Shown piece by piece: positions 24,215 to 34,219 of a stretch of DNA of 64,000 bases. Location: the NCBI GenBank assembly GCA_034440635.1, contig JAOTON010000472.1:62001-126000 (forward strand). The letters run 5' to 3'. The notes beneath the pieces were generated by a model. It did no database searches. It was not told the origin of the DNA and worked only from the letters and a program-made list of their open reading frames with translations. Source of the stretch: Lepas anatifera. Taxonomy: Eukaryota > Arthropoda > Thecostraca > Lepadidae. The stretch's first letter is position 1, and each line of letters starts with the position of its first letter. Made by a program: the position numbers and the translations under genes.

Positions 24215-24760
24215 GTGCGCGACCAATGGCCGTCCTATTCCCACCTGACTGACATGTGTTTTCCCGGCAGTGCGGGGCGCCGCATACTGGGTATGACCGG
24301 CGGCTCCTCTGCCCGACCCCTGCTAGGGCTCCCCCTGCCTGTGCGCCGCGGCTCACGCTGGCCTCGGCTGCTGAAGCGGCGTACTGCGGGGGCTGCCTGG
24401 CGGGTCGGGTTGCCGCCGGTGCTGGCCATGTTGGCGCTGCGGCCACCCGCTGAGCGCGGTGGCGCCCTCTGAGGGGCGGAAGGTGGCTCCACCTGTCCTC
24501 TCGACCCTACCTGGCTGGAGCTGTAGAGGGCGCACCCCGCTGGTGCGCCTCTCGCCGGGGGCTGAGCCGCCCCAGCGGCGAGTGGTGGCTTCGGTGGCCT
24601 GCTCGCGGCGAGGTCCTGTGGTGCGAGCTGTTTGTGGACGGGTCGGTGCTGCGGACCGCTGCTCGCGGCTGCGATGTGCGCCGGTCGGGCGGTGGCGCCG
24701 CGTATGTTTGGCGCTCGGTGGCGGGAATGATGCGAGATTTCCTGTGGTGCTGAGACCCAG
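24215..24760 (+). promoter_or_regulatory. GC-rich segment, likely URI1 promoter or first non-coding exon
   Basis: This CpG-dense block stands out from AT-rich flanks about 0.5-1 kb upstream of the URI1 start codon. It ends in a possible donor, GACCCAG|GTATTT, at 24761, matching the pyrimidine-rich acceptor TTTTTTTCAG at 25268 just before the start exon; a 508-nt 5' UTR intron is therefore plausible. Long open frames here on both strands are GC-driven. Confidence 0.4.
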
Positions 24761-24799
24761 GTATTTTTTGATTGTGTACTGTTTTTATGTCGATTTTTA

Positions 24800-24930
24800 A
24801 CAAGCCGGCCGGCAACAGGTATTTTAGGGTGCGCACCCATTATCAAGCGTTTTACTCAGTCACAAGCTGTGTATGTCTGCTGTTCCACTGTATAATTGTG
24901 CTTGCTTCTGAATACATGTATGGTCATATA
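24800..24930 (+). repeat. Diverged direct repeat, copy 2, with GGGTGCGCACCC palindrome
   Basis: Palindrome at 24828-24839; partner of the copy at 21110-21245. It lies in the likely 5' UTR intron or leader region of URI1. Confidence 0.6.
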
Positions 24931-25286
24931 TATATAGATCAGCAACAGGTATCTGACCTAATTACAGCGGAGGTCATGGACATAAAAGAAAACTCCAGAT
25001 GAGTATTTGCAATGACATATCTCCTATTTTGACAGCAAATTTTGTTAATGTGTCAGCAATCAGTTAAAGCACAGCACCAGTCTTAAAAAATAATTATGTT
25101 TGCTACAGGTCTTGTTATTCCTTTCCCTAGCTGCATGCACTCACTATGAGGCATTGATCCATAGTAAAGCATTGTTGCCTTCATAATTAGATTTGATCCA
25201 TGGCCAATTTTTATGTGCTTTATTGAATGTATTTTATGTATCATTCTCATGAAGCAAACTTTTTTCAGAAACACTAAGAGCTGGCA

Positions 25287-25355
25287 ATGGCAGAATCTCC
25301 AGATCAACTCAGTGACCTTTCACAGCTGGATCAACTTCTTTCAGAGCAAGACAAG
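25287..25355 (+). CDS. URI1: URI1 exon 1
   Basis: 23 codons, start ATG in CTGGCAATGG context, donor GACAAG|GTATGG, phase 0. It is preceded at 25268 by a strong acceptor-like TTTTTTTCAG, suggesting an upstream non-coding exon. Confidence 0.85.
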
Positions 25356-28300
25356 GTATGGTGAGCTGTGGCAAGAGTCAATAATTGTACCTGCATGGTG
25401 TATATGCCTCCTGGAAACTAAGCACCAGGCATGGAATTTCCATCATCAAAGTTCGAGACTAGCTTCATTAAATTGTGGCCAGCAGAAGTTTAGGGAAAAC
25501 TGTGATTAACTATGTCCCTGAACTCTATGTTCAGGAAAACTACTCTTGCAACAGAGTAGCTATACTCTTTTTTATTTTCTGCATTGTACTTTATGCTTTA
25601 ACTGTACGTGAAATTCTGTTATTTGACCCTTACCTTTGTTTTCAATTCCAATGTGACTGAGCCATTCTTTTGCGCCAATAGCTTAGCAGCCCTCCCTCTT
25701 GCTCTATGCATCCTCTACTGGATGAGTGCATACACATCAATGTTCTGACCTCCTTCCCCTCACTGCCGCATCTGCTGGGCGTGATAATCTGATCTACGGT
25801 CGTACTACTTCCAAAAAAAGCTACCTAGCACAGCATGATAGCGTCCCTGCCACTGCGTCGTGCTTTTGCCTGGCGTCGCTATAATCCCTCCGTAAGGAGC
25901 TAATTCGGCTGTTTGAATGTAACAAGTAGCCGGTGCTTCCCGTGCCGTGGTATCGCCGTCACCACCTCCTCCCTCGGCGCCCGCAGAAGCTGGCTGCCTG
26001 CGAGGAGGGCCTGCGCCGGTGGCGCCGCTATTCGGAGGACTACACAGCGCTGCGGGAGCGGCTGAGCACGCTGCCGGATCGGCTGTCACACCAGGTGACG
26101 GTGCCGCTGGGGCCGCTGGCGTTCGCCCCCGGCCGGCTGGTGCACACCAACGAGGTGCTGGTGCTGCTGGGTGACAACTGGTTCGCCAAGACCAGCGCAC
26201 GCGCAGCTGCCGCCATCGTCGACCGCAGGCTCAAACGTGAGCTGGAGGCTGGTCTTTCATGGGGGGGAGGGGGATGGCCTGGCAGGCTGATGCTTGCAAC
26301 GGGAAATTTATAGATGGAACCATCAACCTGCATTTACCTCCTTTCGATTCGCTGGAGATATCTGATCTATCTTAGTTTGTTGAGCGAGTTGGCCAATAGC
26401 TGAGAGTGCATGTCGTTTTTGCGACGACTCTAAATTTGATACTCATGGTAGATTAGCAATCTTTCAAGTGACTTTTAAAATGAATGCTCGTACGCGAGAT
26501 TGTCCCACGAAGTAGTGCCCAGTCTATCCATGCGATCTGTGGGTACTGCACGCACTAGTTTGACTGCAACAACCAATTGACTGGTTACTCCAATCCGTCA
26601 GATGGTGAGGAAATGCAGCGTGTTTCCACGAAATGATCACTGCTCCTTGTCCAAACTGGGAGGGGATCCTTTGGCTCACTTACTCCTCCCCTCGAACAAA
26701 CCAGGAAGAGAATTTGGTGATAAATTTATCTTTCCTCTGTAGACTGCAAAGAGACATAACAGCTGACCGATCGCTCCCCCTGTACAGAATATGGGGAGAT
26801 TCTCCTGATGAGTGATTGCCCCTGCCTGTGAAAACTAAGAATACTGCAGGTGACTTCCTGCTCCCCGTGCAGACTGTGAGGAGGCCACAGATGACTGCTC
26901 CGTGCTCCCCGCGCAGACTGTGAGGAGACTATGGGTAGGTAACTGCTCCCTACTCCTGTGCAGACTGAAGAGACCACAGGTAACTGCTTCCTGCTCTCCT
27001 TGCAGACCTTGAGGAGACCATAGGTAACTGCTCCGTGCTCCCCGCGCAGACTGTGAGGAGACTGCGTATAACTGTTTCCTGCTCCCGTGCAGACTGTGAG
27101 GGGACTGCGTGTAACTGTTCCCTGCTCCCGTGCAGACTGTGAGGAGACTGCGTATAACTGTTTCCTGCTCTCCTTGCAGACCTTGAGGAGACCACAGGTA
27201 ACTGCTCCGTGCTCCCCGCGCAGACTGTGAAGAGACTGCGTGTAACTGCTTCCTGCTGCCGTGCAGACTGTGAGGAGACTCTGCAGAAGCTGGAGCAGGA
27301 GCGCAGTTTGTTCGCTGACTGGAGGAAGCAGGCGGGTGACCTGCAGCCCGATGGCGAGGACATCCGGGAGATCGCCGAGCCTCTGGACGAGGAGGAGGAG
27401 AAACGCTGGAGGGGTGAGTGGGCACGAGCCACCACAAATACGGCAACAACTGTCTGTTTGCGGTTCTCATTGTCATCTGGAAGGTGGAAAGGCTTAAAGA
27501 TTTCCACCATACTTCATATAATAGTATTTTTCGATTTTCTCAAGCTAACTTCCAATTACTTGACTAGCAGCATAACATTTTTTCGATTTTATATATCCTC
27601 CTTTCTTCTCCCTCTTCTTTCCTTCTTGCCTGTCGTTAAAAGTTTACTTGAATTAGTTTTGAGCCTCATCTTCCCATTTGACCTGGAAGAAGACTCTCCC
27701 TTTCTGTATGGAGTAAAACAGATGGCACCAGGCGGAGCACCGGCCTTTTTCCCCCGGCTCCTCCCAGTGCTGACCGTGACCCCTCCCCTGACAGAGGAGC
27801 ACCGGCCTTATTCCCCGGCTCCTCTCAGTGCTGACCGTGGCCCCTCCCCTGCAATGGAGGAGCACCGGCCTTATCCCCCGGCTCGTCTCAGTGCTGACCG
27901 TGACCCCTCCCCTGACAGAGGAGCACCGGCGGCGCGTGGCGGAGCACCGGCGGGAGGAGACGCGGCTGCGGCGGGAGGCGGCTGAGCAGACGGACGTGAT
28001 GGCGCGGCTGGACGCTCTGGAGAAGCTGGAGCAGCTGCGGGACGAGCTCGACAGGTGAGATCCGTTTGGAGAGTGCATGCAGGCAACCGCAGAAGACCAG
28101 TGGTGTCAGAAACCGTCTCTTTATGTGCGCAGTTGTCTTCTTCCATGATTCTCATGCCAGAGATTCAGAAATTGTCTGTTCAGAATTTTCAGTCTTCTAA
28201 TGGACTTATTATTTGCTTAGTCCATTAAGTCCATTAAGCTCTTAACTCGAAATTTCTGCGTAGAATGAACAGATGTGTATCAGTACCGTAGCGGATGCCT

Positions 28301-29534
28301 ACAGTCTTGATGAATTTAAATGTAACAATGCATAGCCAGAAACACTAAAGCCAATGGTGTGTATGCACATCTAGCTGGAGCTGATGACTTCCATTCGACA
28401 CTAGCGCTGTCCTCTTCACGGCTCCGTACACCGGCCAGGTTGTCTGGGGACGAGGACGACGCTCCTGACTCCGGCGCCGAGGACGGCGGCAGCGTGGCCG
28501 ACTCTGAATCTGGCTCTGACTCGGACGGCTCGGTGATTATCCGGCCGAGTCCGGAGCCTCCCGCCAGTCCTCCACCTCTGGACAGCGATGACAGCGACGA
28601 CCCCGAGTCGCGCCCGGCCGGCACCGCCGGCGGCAGCGACAGCGACGACAGCAGCGCCGCCGCGCGGCCGCCAGCCGGCGCCACTCGGCTCCGTAAGCGG
28701 GTGTCCTTCTCCGGGTCGTGGCACGGCCACTGTGCACCATTACGACGCCGACGCCCCAGCCACGGCGGCCTCTCCCGACGCTGCGGCAGCGGCTGCAGCA
28801 GGCGGCGCCTCCGCTCCCGCCTCCATCCTGAAGGCTCGCGTCGGGACGGCGGAGGCGCCGCCGGGCCGCGCCGGCTGGCTGGCAGCCGGCGACAGCGTGG
28901 CCATTCAGAGTGAGCCGCATGAGGAGCCGCTGCCGCCGGAGCGGCCGCCCCCGCAGCGGCCTCAGCTCTCAGAGGTACGGTGCTAGCTTTCTGAGCTGTT
29001 GCAGGTCTCACGGTCCCAGTTACTATTGTCAGTGATTTAGGCATAGATCCCCAACTGTATGCTTGTTTGAAATGTTTACGTCCCCTGCTGTCAGAATTAC
29101 GGCCCTTCTCTGTTTGGATTATAACCTAAAATGACCAGGTGGTGCTGGCAGAGGTGGGCTTTTGTGCACCGTTGATCTTGCTGAGACACCACTATATGTC
29201 TTAGGTCTACAAGAAAACTGGTTGTGTTATCTGAATGGGGTCCACCTCCACGCTCTACACCCCTGCCCTGGTTTCCTGCTGACTCCCAGCAACATTCGGG
29301 TGCCCGTTTTCAGTAGTTTTGTGAGTATTTTTGTATGAGATCCTCTTGCCTTTGAGCGTCCGTAAAATTGCCACCATTGGGTCTGTAAGAACTGTCTGTT
29401 CCCGGCAGGTGTTTTCGTACAGGATCCAGGAGCGTGACCCCTTCTCCGACTCTGCGCCCTCTACTGCACCTGCCGCTGCTGGCCCCGCCAAACGGCCTCT
29501 GTCACGGTTCCGCGCCTCCCGAGCGCCGGTGTGA
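25287..29534 (+). CDS. URI1: URI1, unconventional prefoldin RPB5 interactor, six exons
   Basis: URI1 is a prefoldin-like scaffold of the R2TP/PAQosome system that binds RPB5 and, in mammals, PP1-gamma. Exons: 25287-25355, 25987-26236, 27267-27413, 27919-28054, 28439-28974, 29409-29534; phases 0,1,1,2,0. Residues 24-106 hold the diagnostic prefoldin-alpha signature: LSTLPDRLSH, VPLGPLAFAPGRLVHTNEV, LLGDNWFAKTSA. Coiled-coil Glu/Arg segments, a Ser/Asp/Glu-rich region, an RVSF motif, a SILK motif and a basic C-terminus (PLSRFRASRAPV) follow, like the vertebrate order. Exon 5 contains a one-base frame disturbance near 28709-28720; discounting it the protein is about 420 residues, against 535 in human. 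Introns 2 and 3 end in tandem arrays derived from the following exon boundary. Start: the ATG at 25287 gives MAESPDQLSDLSQLDQLL. Confidence 0.92.
25987..26236 (+). CDS. URI1: URI1 exon 2, prefoldin core
   Basis: Acceptor GCGCCCGCAG|AAG; donor TCAAAC|GTGAGC; ends in phase 1. It encodes the conserved GPLAFAPGRLVHTNEV and GDNWFAK blocks that identify the family. Confidence 0.93.
26860..27280 (+). repeat. Tandem array of the URI1 exon 3 acceptor plus exon start
   Basis: About ten units of 42-47 bp place GCAG|ACTGTGAGGAGAC-like sequence at AG positions 26871, 26915, 26962, 27004, 27048, 27091, 27134, 27178 and 27222, and finally 27265, the true acceptor. Two more degenerate units start near 26741 and 26786. 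Each unit holds a pyrimidine-rich CTGCTCCC tract, the AG, and the first 14 or so bases of exon 3. Confidence 0.92.
27267..27413 (+). CDS. URI1: URI1 exon 3, coiled coil
   Basis: Acceptor GCCGTGCAG|AC completes a His codon; donor TGGAGGG|GTGAGT, phase 1. The peptide EETLQKLEQER...DIREIAEPLDEEEE matches the helix after the prefoldin core. Its acceptor is the last of about ten tandem copies. Confidence 0.88.
27733..27930 (+). repeat. Tandem array of the URI1 exon 4 acceptor plus exon start
   Basis: About four units of 61-63 bp, each with GGAGCACCGGC (exon 4 start) preceded by GTGCTGACCGTGACCCCTCCC. Exon-start copies begin at 27735, 27797, 27860 and 27921; the last is real. The copies before 27797 and 27921 keep CTGACAG as acceptor; the third has CTGCAATGG and has lost it. 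Confidence 0.9.
27919..28054 (+). CDS. URI1: URI1 exon 4, Glu/Arg-rich helix
   Basis: Acceptor CCCCTGACAG|AG; donor GACAG|GTGAGA, phase 2. It encodes EEHRRRVAEHRREETRLRREA then a Leu-rich helix (LDALEKLEQLRDELDR), corresponding to the vertebrate URI ARLEELERQEE region. Confidence 0.85.
28439..28974 (+). CDS. URI1: URI1 exon 5, acidic region with RVSF and SILK motifs, frame disturbed
   Basis: Acceptor ACCGGCCAG|G; donor CAGAG|GTACGG, phase 0. The first part (SGDEDDAPDSGAEDGG..., then KRVSF at 28695-28709) is in one frame. The second part (TVHHYDADAP..., then SILKAR at 28822-28839) is in the frame one base later. Either one base is extra between about 28709 and 28720, or a 67-nt intron (28693-28759, CC|GTAAGC...CCCCAG|CC) is removed, which restores frame exactly but deletes RVSF. 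Confidence 0.8.
29409..29534 (+). CDS. URI1: URI1 exon 6, C-terminus
   Basis: Acceptor GTTCCCGGCAG|GTG; 41 codons to a TGA at 29532-29534. VFSYRIQERDPFSD and the terminal PLSRFRASR match the conserved C-terminal blocks of animal URI (AFSG..IE.. and SKFKAAR). Confidence 0.85.
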   Translation: MFSYRIQERDPFSDSAPSTAPAAAGPAKRPLSRFRASRAPV

Positions 29535-29685
29535 CGTCCGTGGACGCTGATTGAATGCCACGGGACGCCATGGTGACGTCAGTGGACGGTGGCGTGTCAA
29601 CAGTCGCCACTGGGACGTCAGGGCTTCCAGTGCGACGTTGCGGGGCTCAGTTGTGACGTCAGGTGGCTTAGTTGTGACGTCAGCG
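29532..29685 (+). repeat. Quasi-periodic TGACGTC array from the URI1 stop codon into the 3' UTR
   Basis: TGACGTCA occurs exactly at 29574, 29654 and 29675, with near matches at 29532 (overlapping the stop codon) and 29613. ACG cores fall at 29534, 29544, 29565, 29576, 29586, 29615, 29635, 29656 and 29677, mostly 10 or 20-21 bases apart. TGACGTCA is also the CRE/ATF core, but a 3' UTR position gives no direct support for that role. Confidence 0.65.
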
Positions 29686-29699
29686 AAGTCGAGGGATGC

Positions 29700-32600
29700 T
29701 GATGTGAAGTCCACAGTCGGGATTGGTGTAGTCCGTGATGGTGATATTCTGGCGCTCCGGCTGTCCGCTATGACGTGCTTGTGCTCATGCTAGAATGAGG
29801 TTTTTACCACCCCATGGGCCAGATTGAAATGGAGTCAGAAGCATCTTGATTTTGGCTGTATTGTACCCGAGTCAGTTCCCGCTGCGTTAGATGTATACCA
29901 GACGGAGCCTCATATAATGGTTGCTGAAGAGAGACCAGGTGTCGTTTCAAAGTCAACCGTATCGAAGCGCGGATCGCATGCTCTTTTTATGGTGTGGAAA
30001 TATTCATTCGCCACTGTGATACGGTAGCACCACGTCCGCCCGCAGTCGGTACCACCCCACTGGGTAACCTTGATACTCACTTCGGTGAGCCTGGGTCGGC
30101 TGGCGGCGGCGTGTGTGAATATCGGGCGAGCTGATGTTGTGCAGTGACGCCGGTCTGCTGGACTTGTGCGGACCCGCTAAGCTGCCCTGAGCCTTTGGCC
30201 ACGCTGCTCAGTGGGTTTCTGTGCCGCTCTTATAACTCTCATGAAGTTACTCCCGCCTTCGGCCTGCCGCTCCGTATACTCTGCTGGTATGCATAGGCGG
30301 ATCCAGGGAGAGCAAAAGGAGGCAGATGTTGCCCCCGATCGACCGTCGGCGCCCGAGGTCGATGTCACTCCGCGAAATGTTGCTCCCCCTCCCCCCAGGA
30401 TGTGAAAATCGACGCCCGCCGATAGGATTTGGTGCCCACCTGATAGGTTTTGCCGGCCAAAAGTGGCGCCCCCTGGTCCGGATGCCCCCCCTGATTGGCG
30501 ATCCTGGATTCGCCTATGCCAGTGTGTCCCGGTGTATCGTCAGCAATCTCCAGGCTTGTGCTTCTGCTCTTGGTATGGGAGGGGCAGTGGACCACCAGTT
30601 CGGCCCAGCTGGCGTGTCCTGTTCGGCCTGTCCGGCTTATCTTGCCCGCTCTGGTTCTCGTGCAACCACACGTGGTGTCTAGCGCTATATGACTGCATAG
30701 GGTGCACTCGCACGCCCAAATGTTCAGTAAGCATGGTTGGTGCTGGTATGTTGAGTTCTTTTCGATCCCCTGGTCCGTACTTTTTTGTTGCTGTGATCAT
30801 TGTTACATTTCGGCATCAAACCAATTTTCACCAACGTGTTTTTTGTTGTTTCTTTTTGCTGATGAGCGTTGTCCTCCAGGTGGCTGTGTTGCGGTTCTCG
30901 TTGCTTTGCTGCTGCGCAAGCTTCCCTCTGTTCTGGAGAATGTGGACAAGAGTCCGATGCGTACCGCATGCTCCCTCGTAGCATGTTACGCTGTACTTTG
31001 ATTTTGGGAGTGTGTTGATATGTGGATTTATACCGGTGTTGAAAAGGAATATGCATTCCGCCCGTCTTCGATATCGTATCCTCCGCCGGCGTTTGGTCGA
31101 CTTGAAATATCCGATTATGAGGTATCAGACCAGAATTTGATAGAGCCGGACACTCCGGGTTGACAGTCGGATCTAAGCTCGATGACACTGTTCGGACTTC
31201 GCGAAACTGGCGCGAATTCCGGTGCTAGACCATTTGTTTAGGTTCTGGCCCGAAAACTGGTCAGTACTGAGGAGAGCCCAGCGATGTAGGCTCGCCCGCT
31301 GGGGGCACTCCGAAATCTCAGTTGATGCCGATGTCCCACCATCCTATGAACGCCACCACCTCCCCTGTGGAAGATACCTCCGAAGTCAGAGACTGCTGAG
31401 GTATGCTGCGTTTGCATGACTGCGCTAGCGTTCGTGTGGTGCGGTTATATCAATATCAGCATCAATATCAACAGTGCAAGTGAGTGCATGATAATTACTA
31501 CAGTACACAGCGTCAGTGGATTAATTGGCTGCGACTGAGACTGTCGACGTTGGCTTTTGATACCGATGCTTTTTTGCCATGTTTGTGGAGCCTGAATGAA
31601 TCGACTGACCATAATGGTCGCTTCCCAGTGGTTTGTATGGCCCTTGTCGCGAAGTCGCGGTGGGGACGCTCTGCCGTGCCGCAGAGCGTTCGCGGTCCCG
31701 CTCACCAGCGGCATAGAGGTCAGTGTGAAGGACTGGTGGGGACAGGCCGCCGCACACAGCGCGCGCTCAGTCAATACAGATGTCGACAACTAAACGGACA
31801 TCAGTTTTCATCGTTTTCAATAACGTGAACATCGGCGACGCAGGGGGCACGACTCAGCGGTCTTCGCACAATTCAACGGTAAAATCCATTGCATTTATTG
31901 GTCCAAACGAGCACAATTTCATATCATCGTTCCATTGTACAGGCTCGGCGTTTCCAGTAAATTTTCACAGGTACACATCACAATCAAGCACAGGACATCA
32001 CTGCCAGAGACCGATGGGCTGGCGTAATGCCTCGGATTTCGTTGTTTGCACATTGAGATGCCGTCCGCCCGCAAGACTCGGGCCACTGCTAAAACTCTAC
32101 AGCCACACACGTCCCTTCCACCAATCATAATGCAGGGACAGCCCAGTCGTCCTCCCTCACAAATATACAAGCAGGTATGTACACGGCCACAAGAGGGGCG
32201 CCAGCGCGCATTCCGGAGAGGGGGAGGGCTCAGATCCAGCGATTCTATCTGCCGATGTATTCACTCGGCCATATGGCCTTCCGTATTAAACTGAAGTCGC
32301 ACATGAATCTAAGAGTAGTTGATAGTTAAAATCGGCGCCGTCCACCCAATTCGGAGTAAAAATGCTTGTAGTTGGCAGCCAAAAGTGAGGAACCCCTCCG
32401 GTGCGGGGTGCCAGGTACTTCTCCGGTCCCATTCCTCCCCCTCAAGCGTCGAATACCCCGGGCCGGAAGCGTCCCCACCCAACGCTACGGAGACGATTAC
32501 AAATCAACACAAGCCGTCTTCGCGTAGCAGGGCCTACGAAGTATAAACTTCCACATACAGTGGTGATCACCGGAAGCAGGGCAAACGAAAACAAGCATTG

Positions 32601-34090
32601 CCCGCGCGGCGGGGGCGGCTGGGACGAGAGGAAGGCTGCGGAAACCATTTTTGCACGGCCTGGAATCCAGTGACACGATAAGAATCGGGAAATAAGCCGA
32701 CTTTTCATCCGGGAATAAAATTGATTAGCACTCCAGTTGGTGGCTACTTCATAATGCAAACCACCGGTGCTATTACGCCAGTCCCCCAAGTCTCACGATT
32801 CGACTACTGGCGACATTTCTCAGCCGAAAATCTAAAGTCCTTTGAGCACAGGCGTTAACTTTAGGTTAGCCTAAACTTTTTCAGAAATATTGCCAAGTTT
32901 ATCGTTTTGTGGTTGTTACGAGCGACCAGTCACCTAAGGTCGCTAAATAGTTTATTTTCATTCCCAAGGAAAACCCTTCGTCGCTAATTTTGTGGCCTCC
33001 TTCCTTTTGTCCCAAGAGCACAGTCCACCACGTTCGCTTCCCTCTAGATTAGGTGCGAAATTATACCCGCTGTACTAAACTGGTTTAATTGTGTGAACTA
33101 AACAGTGGTAGGCCAAATAAAAAAGCACTACCGATATAACATTCCATTAAAAATGAGCTAAATCAGGCTATAACATAAAATGTGGCACAACTCCTGGTGC
33201 ATTCAGACCTATACTTGTCCAGATTTGGCAGCTGCAGCTGTTTCGCGGTTGAAACCCAATTGATGTTCACACGACAAGCAATAGGGCCACCCTGAAGATG
33301 AATACAGACGCGGTCGACTCCTGCCATCGGAATCGTTCTAGTACCTTCCCCGAGATCTTTGGAATCTTCGTCCGTGCAGAGGTCGTAACGATATCTAAAG
33401 AACGCCTTCCTTCGAATGGCGATCGCACGGTCATCGCCGCCAAACCGCTAAATAAATACTCACTACGGCACACGCCGCTAACCACTAGTTGCAATTCTTG
33501 AAGCTAGATGGCAACACGAGCAAACACGCCGCCGATGCCCAATGCTGTATCTGATTACTTCCCGCGGGACCGCTCCCGCGACCTTATTCACGACTAGGCA
33601 CTCCGTTCCACTGAATCACACACGACCGTGAGGTACTCACATTGGCACCCGCATACACGACTGAGGAGCCCTCGCACACGGCTCATCAATGACTTGCAGA
33701 CCTCGATACAATCGGAATCGCTCCCGATCAGCCCGCGCGCGTTCCGACTGTCCAACCAATTCACTGGCGTCCATTTCCGAGTTCACATTCGTTCTCAGCC
33801 TGGTTGACACACAACACGTTGACTCGTGACGAGGGTTGGTTTGGCGATGCTGGCGGTCGGCCGACATCAATAGTGGGCAGCTGACAGGCCGCGCCTCTGG
33901 GGCCGGTCTCGTGGACTTCAGCCGGGTGGCGTCGCCAGCTGGTGTCGCGGTACTGCCGACCCTCGCCGGCAGGGTGTCCTCCGCAGTCCGTGGCCGTCGG
34001 TATCACTCCCCGGCCCAATATCGGGTACCCATCTCGCCGTCGGGGTCGCCCTCCACCCTGGGGGGCGGCGGCAAGGTCGGGGCGGCAGGG
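29700..34090. other. Region between the convergent URI1 and cyclin E stop codons
   Basis: Expected to hold both 3' UTRs. It contains a MITE at 30292-30518 and no recognised gene. Minus-strand AATAAA signals (TTTATT on plus) occur at 32951-32956 and 31894-31899 and could end the cyclin E transcript; no clear plus-strand poly(A) signal was seen for URI1. Confidence 0.45.
30292..30518 (+). mobile_element. hAT-like MITE, CATAGGCGGATCCAGG family
   Basis: 227 bp with terminal inverted repeats CATAGGCGGATCCAGG and CCTGGATTCGCCTATG. The flanking 8-mers (CTGGTATG, CCAGTGTG) are only 5/8 identical, so the target duplication has decayed or been lost. The interior matches the copies at 19524 and 48403. 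Confidence 0.85.
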
Positions 34091-34219
34091 TCAGGGTCGA
34101 GTGCGGCGGCCTGAGTCGGGCGGAGTCAGGAAGTCGGGCCGGCTGGTCCCCGGGGAGGTCGGCACCGGACTGAGATCCCGCTGCAGCTCCGTCTCCTCAG
34201 CACACCGCTGCGCCTCCTC
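34091..34219 (-). CDS. CCNE: Cyclin E last exon with phosphodegron
   Basis: Acceptor CTGCGGCAG|GAG, 42 codons to TGA at 34091-34093. It contains LTPPDSG, equivalent to the vertebrate LLTPPQSG site phosphorylated for SCF-Fbw7 degradation, and a basic end (GRRTRP). A branch-point-like TTAATCAC lies upstream in the intron. Confidence 0.9.
   Translation of the reverse strand, partial: EEAQRCAEETELQRDLSPVPTSPGTSRPDFLTPPDSGRRTRP

Noticed and set aside
24235..24846. 203-codon open frame on the minus strand
   Set aside because: It lies in a GC-rich block upstream of URI1, with Arg/Pro/Ala-rich low-complexity translation, no domain and no splice context.
26860..27280. Resemblance to a CRISPR array (regular short repeats)
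   Set aside because: Units are directly tandem without unique spacers and derive from a URI1 exon boundary in a eukaryotic gene.
26835..27510. Two long minus-strand frames with repeated QSARGARSSY/SLHGSRKQL units
   Set aside because: The peptide repeats are the antisense reading of the URI1 exon-edge array, not a repeat protein.
27209..27985. 258-codon plus-strand open frame
   Set aside because: It is read-through of the URI1 exon 3 frame into intron 3 and the exon 4 array, in the wrong frame for exon 4.
28316..29044. 242-codon minus-strand open frame
   Set aside because: It is the antisense shadow of the GC-rich URI1 exon 5.
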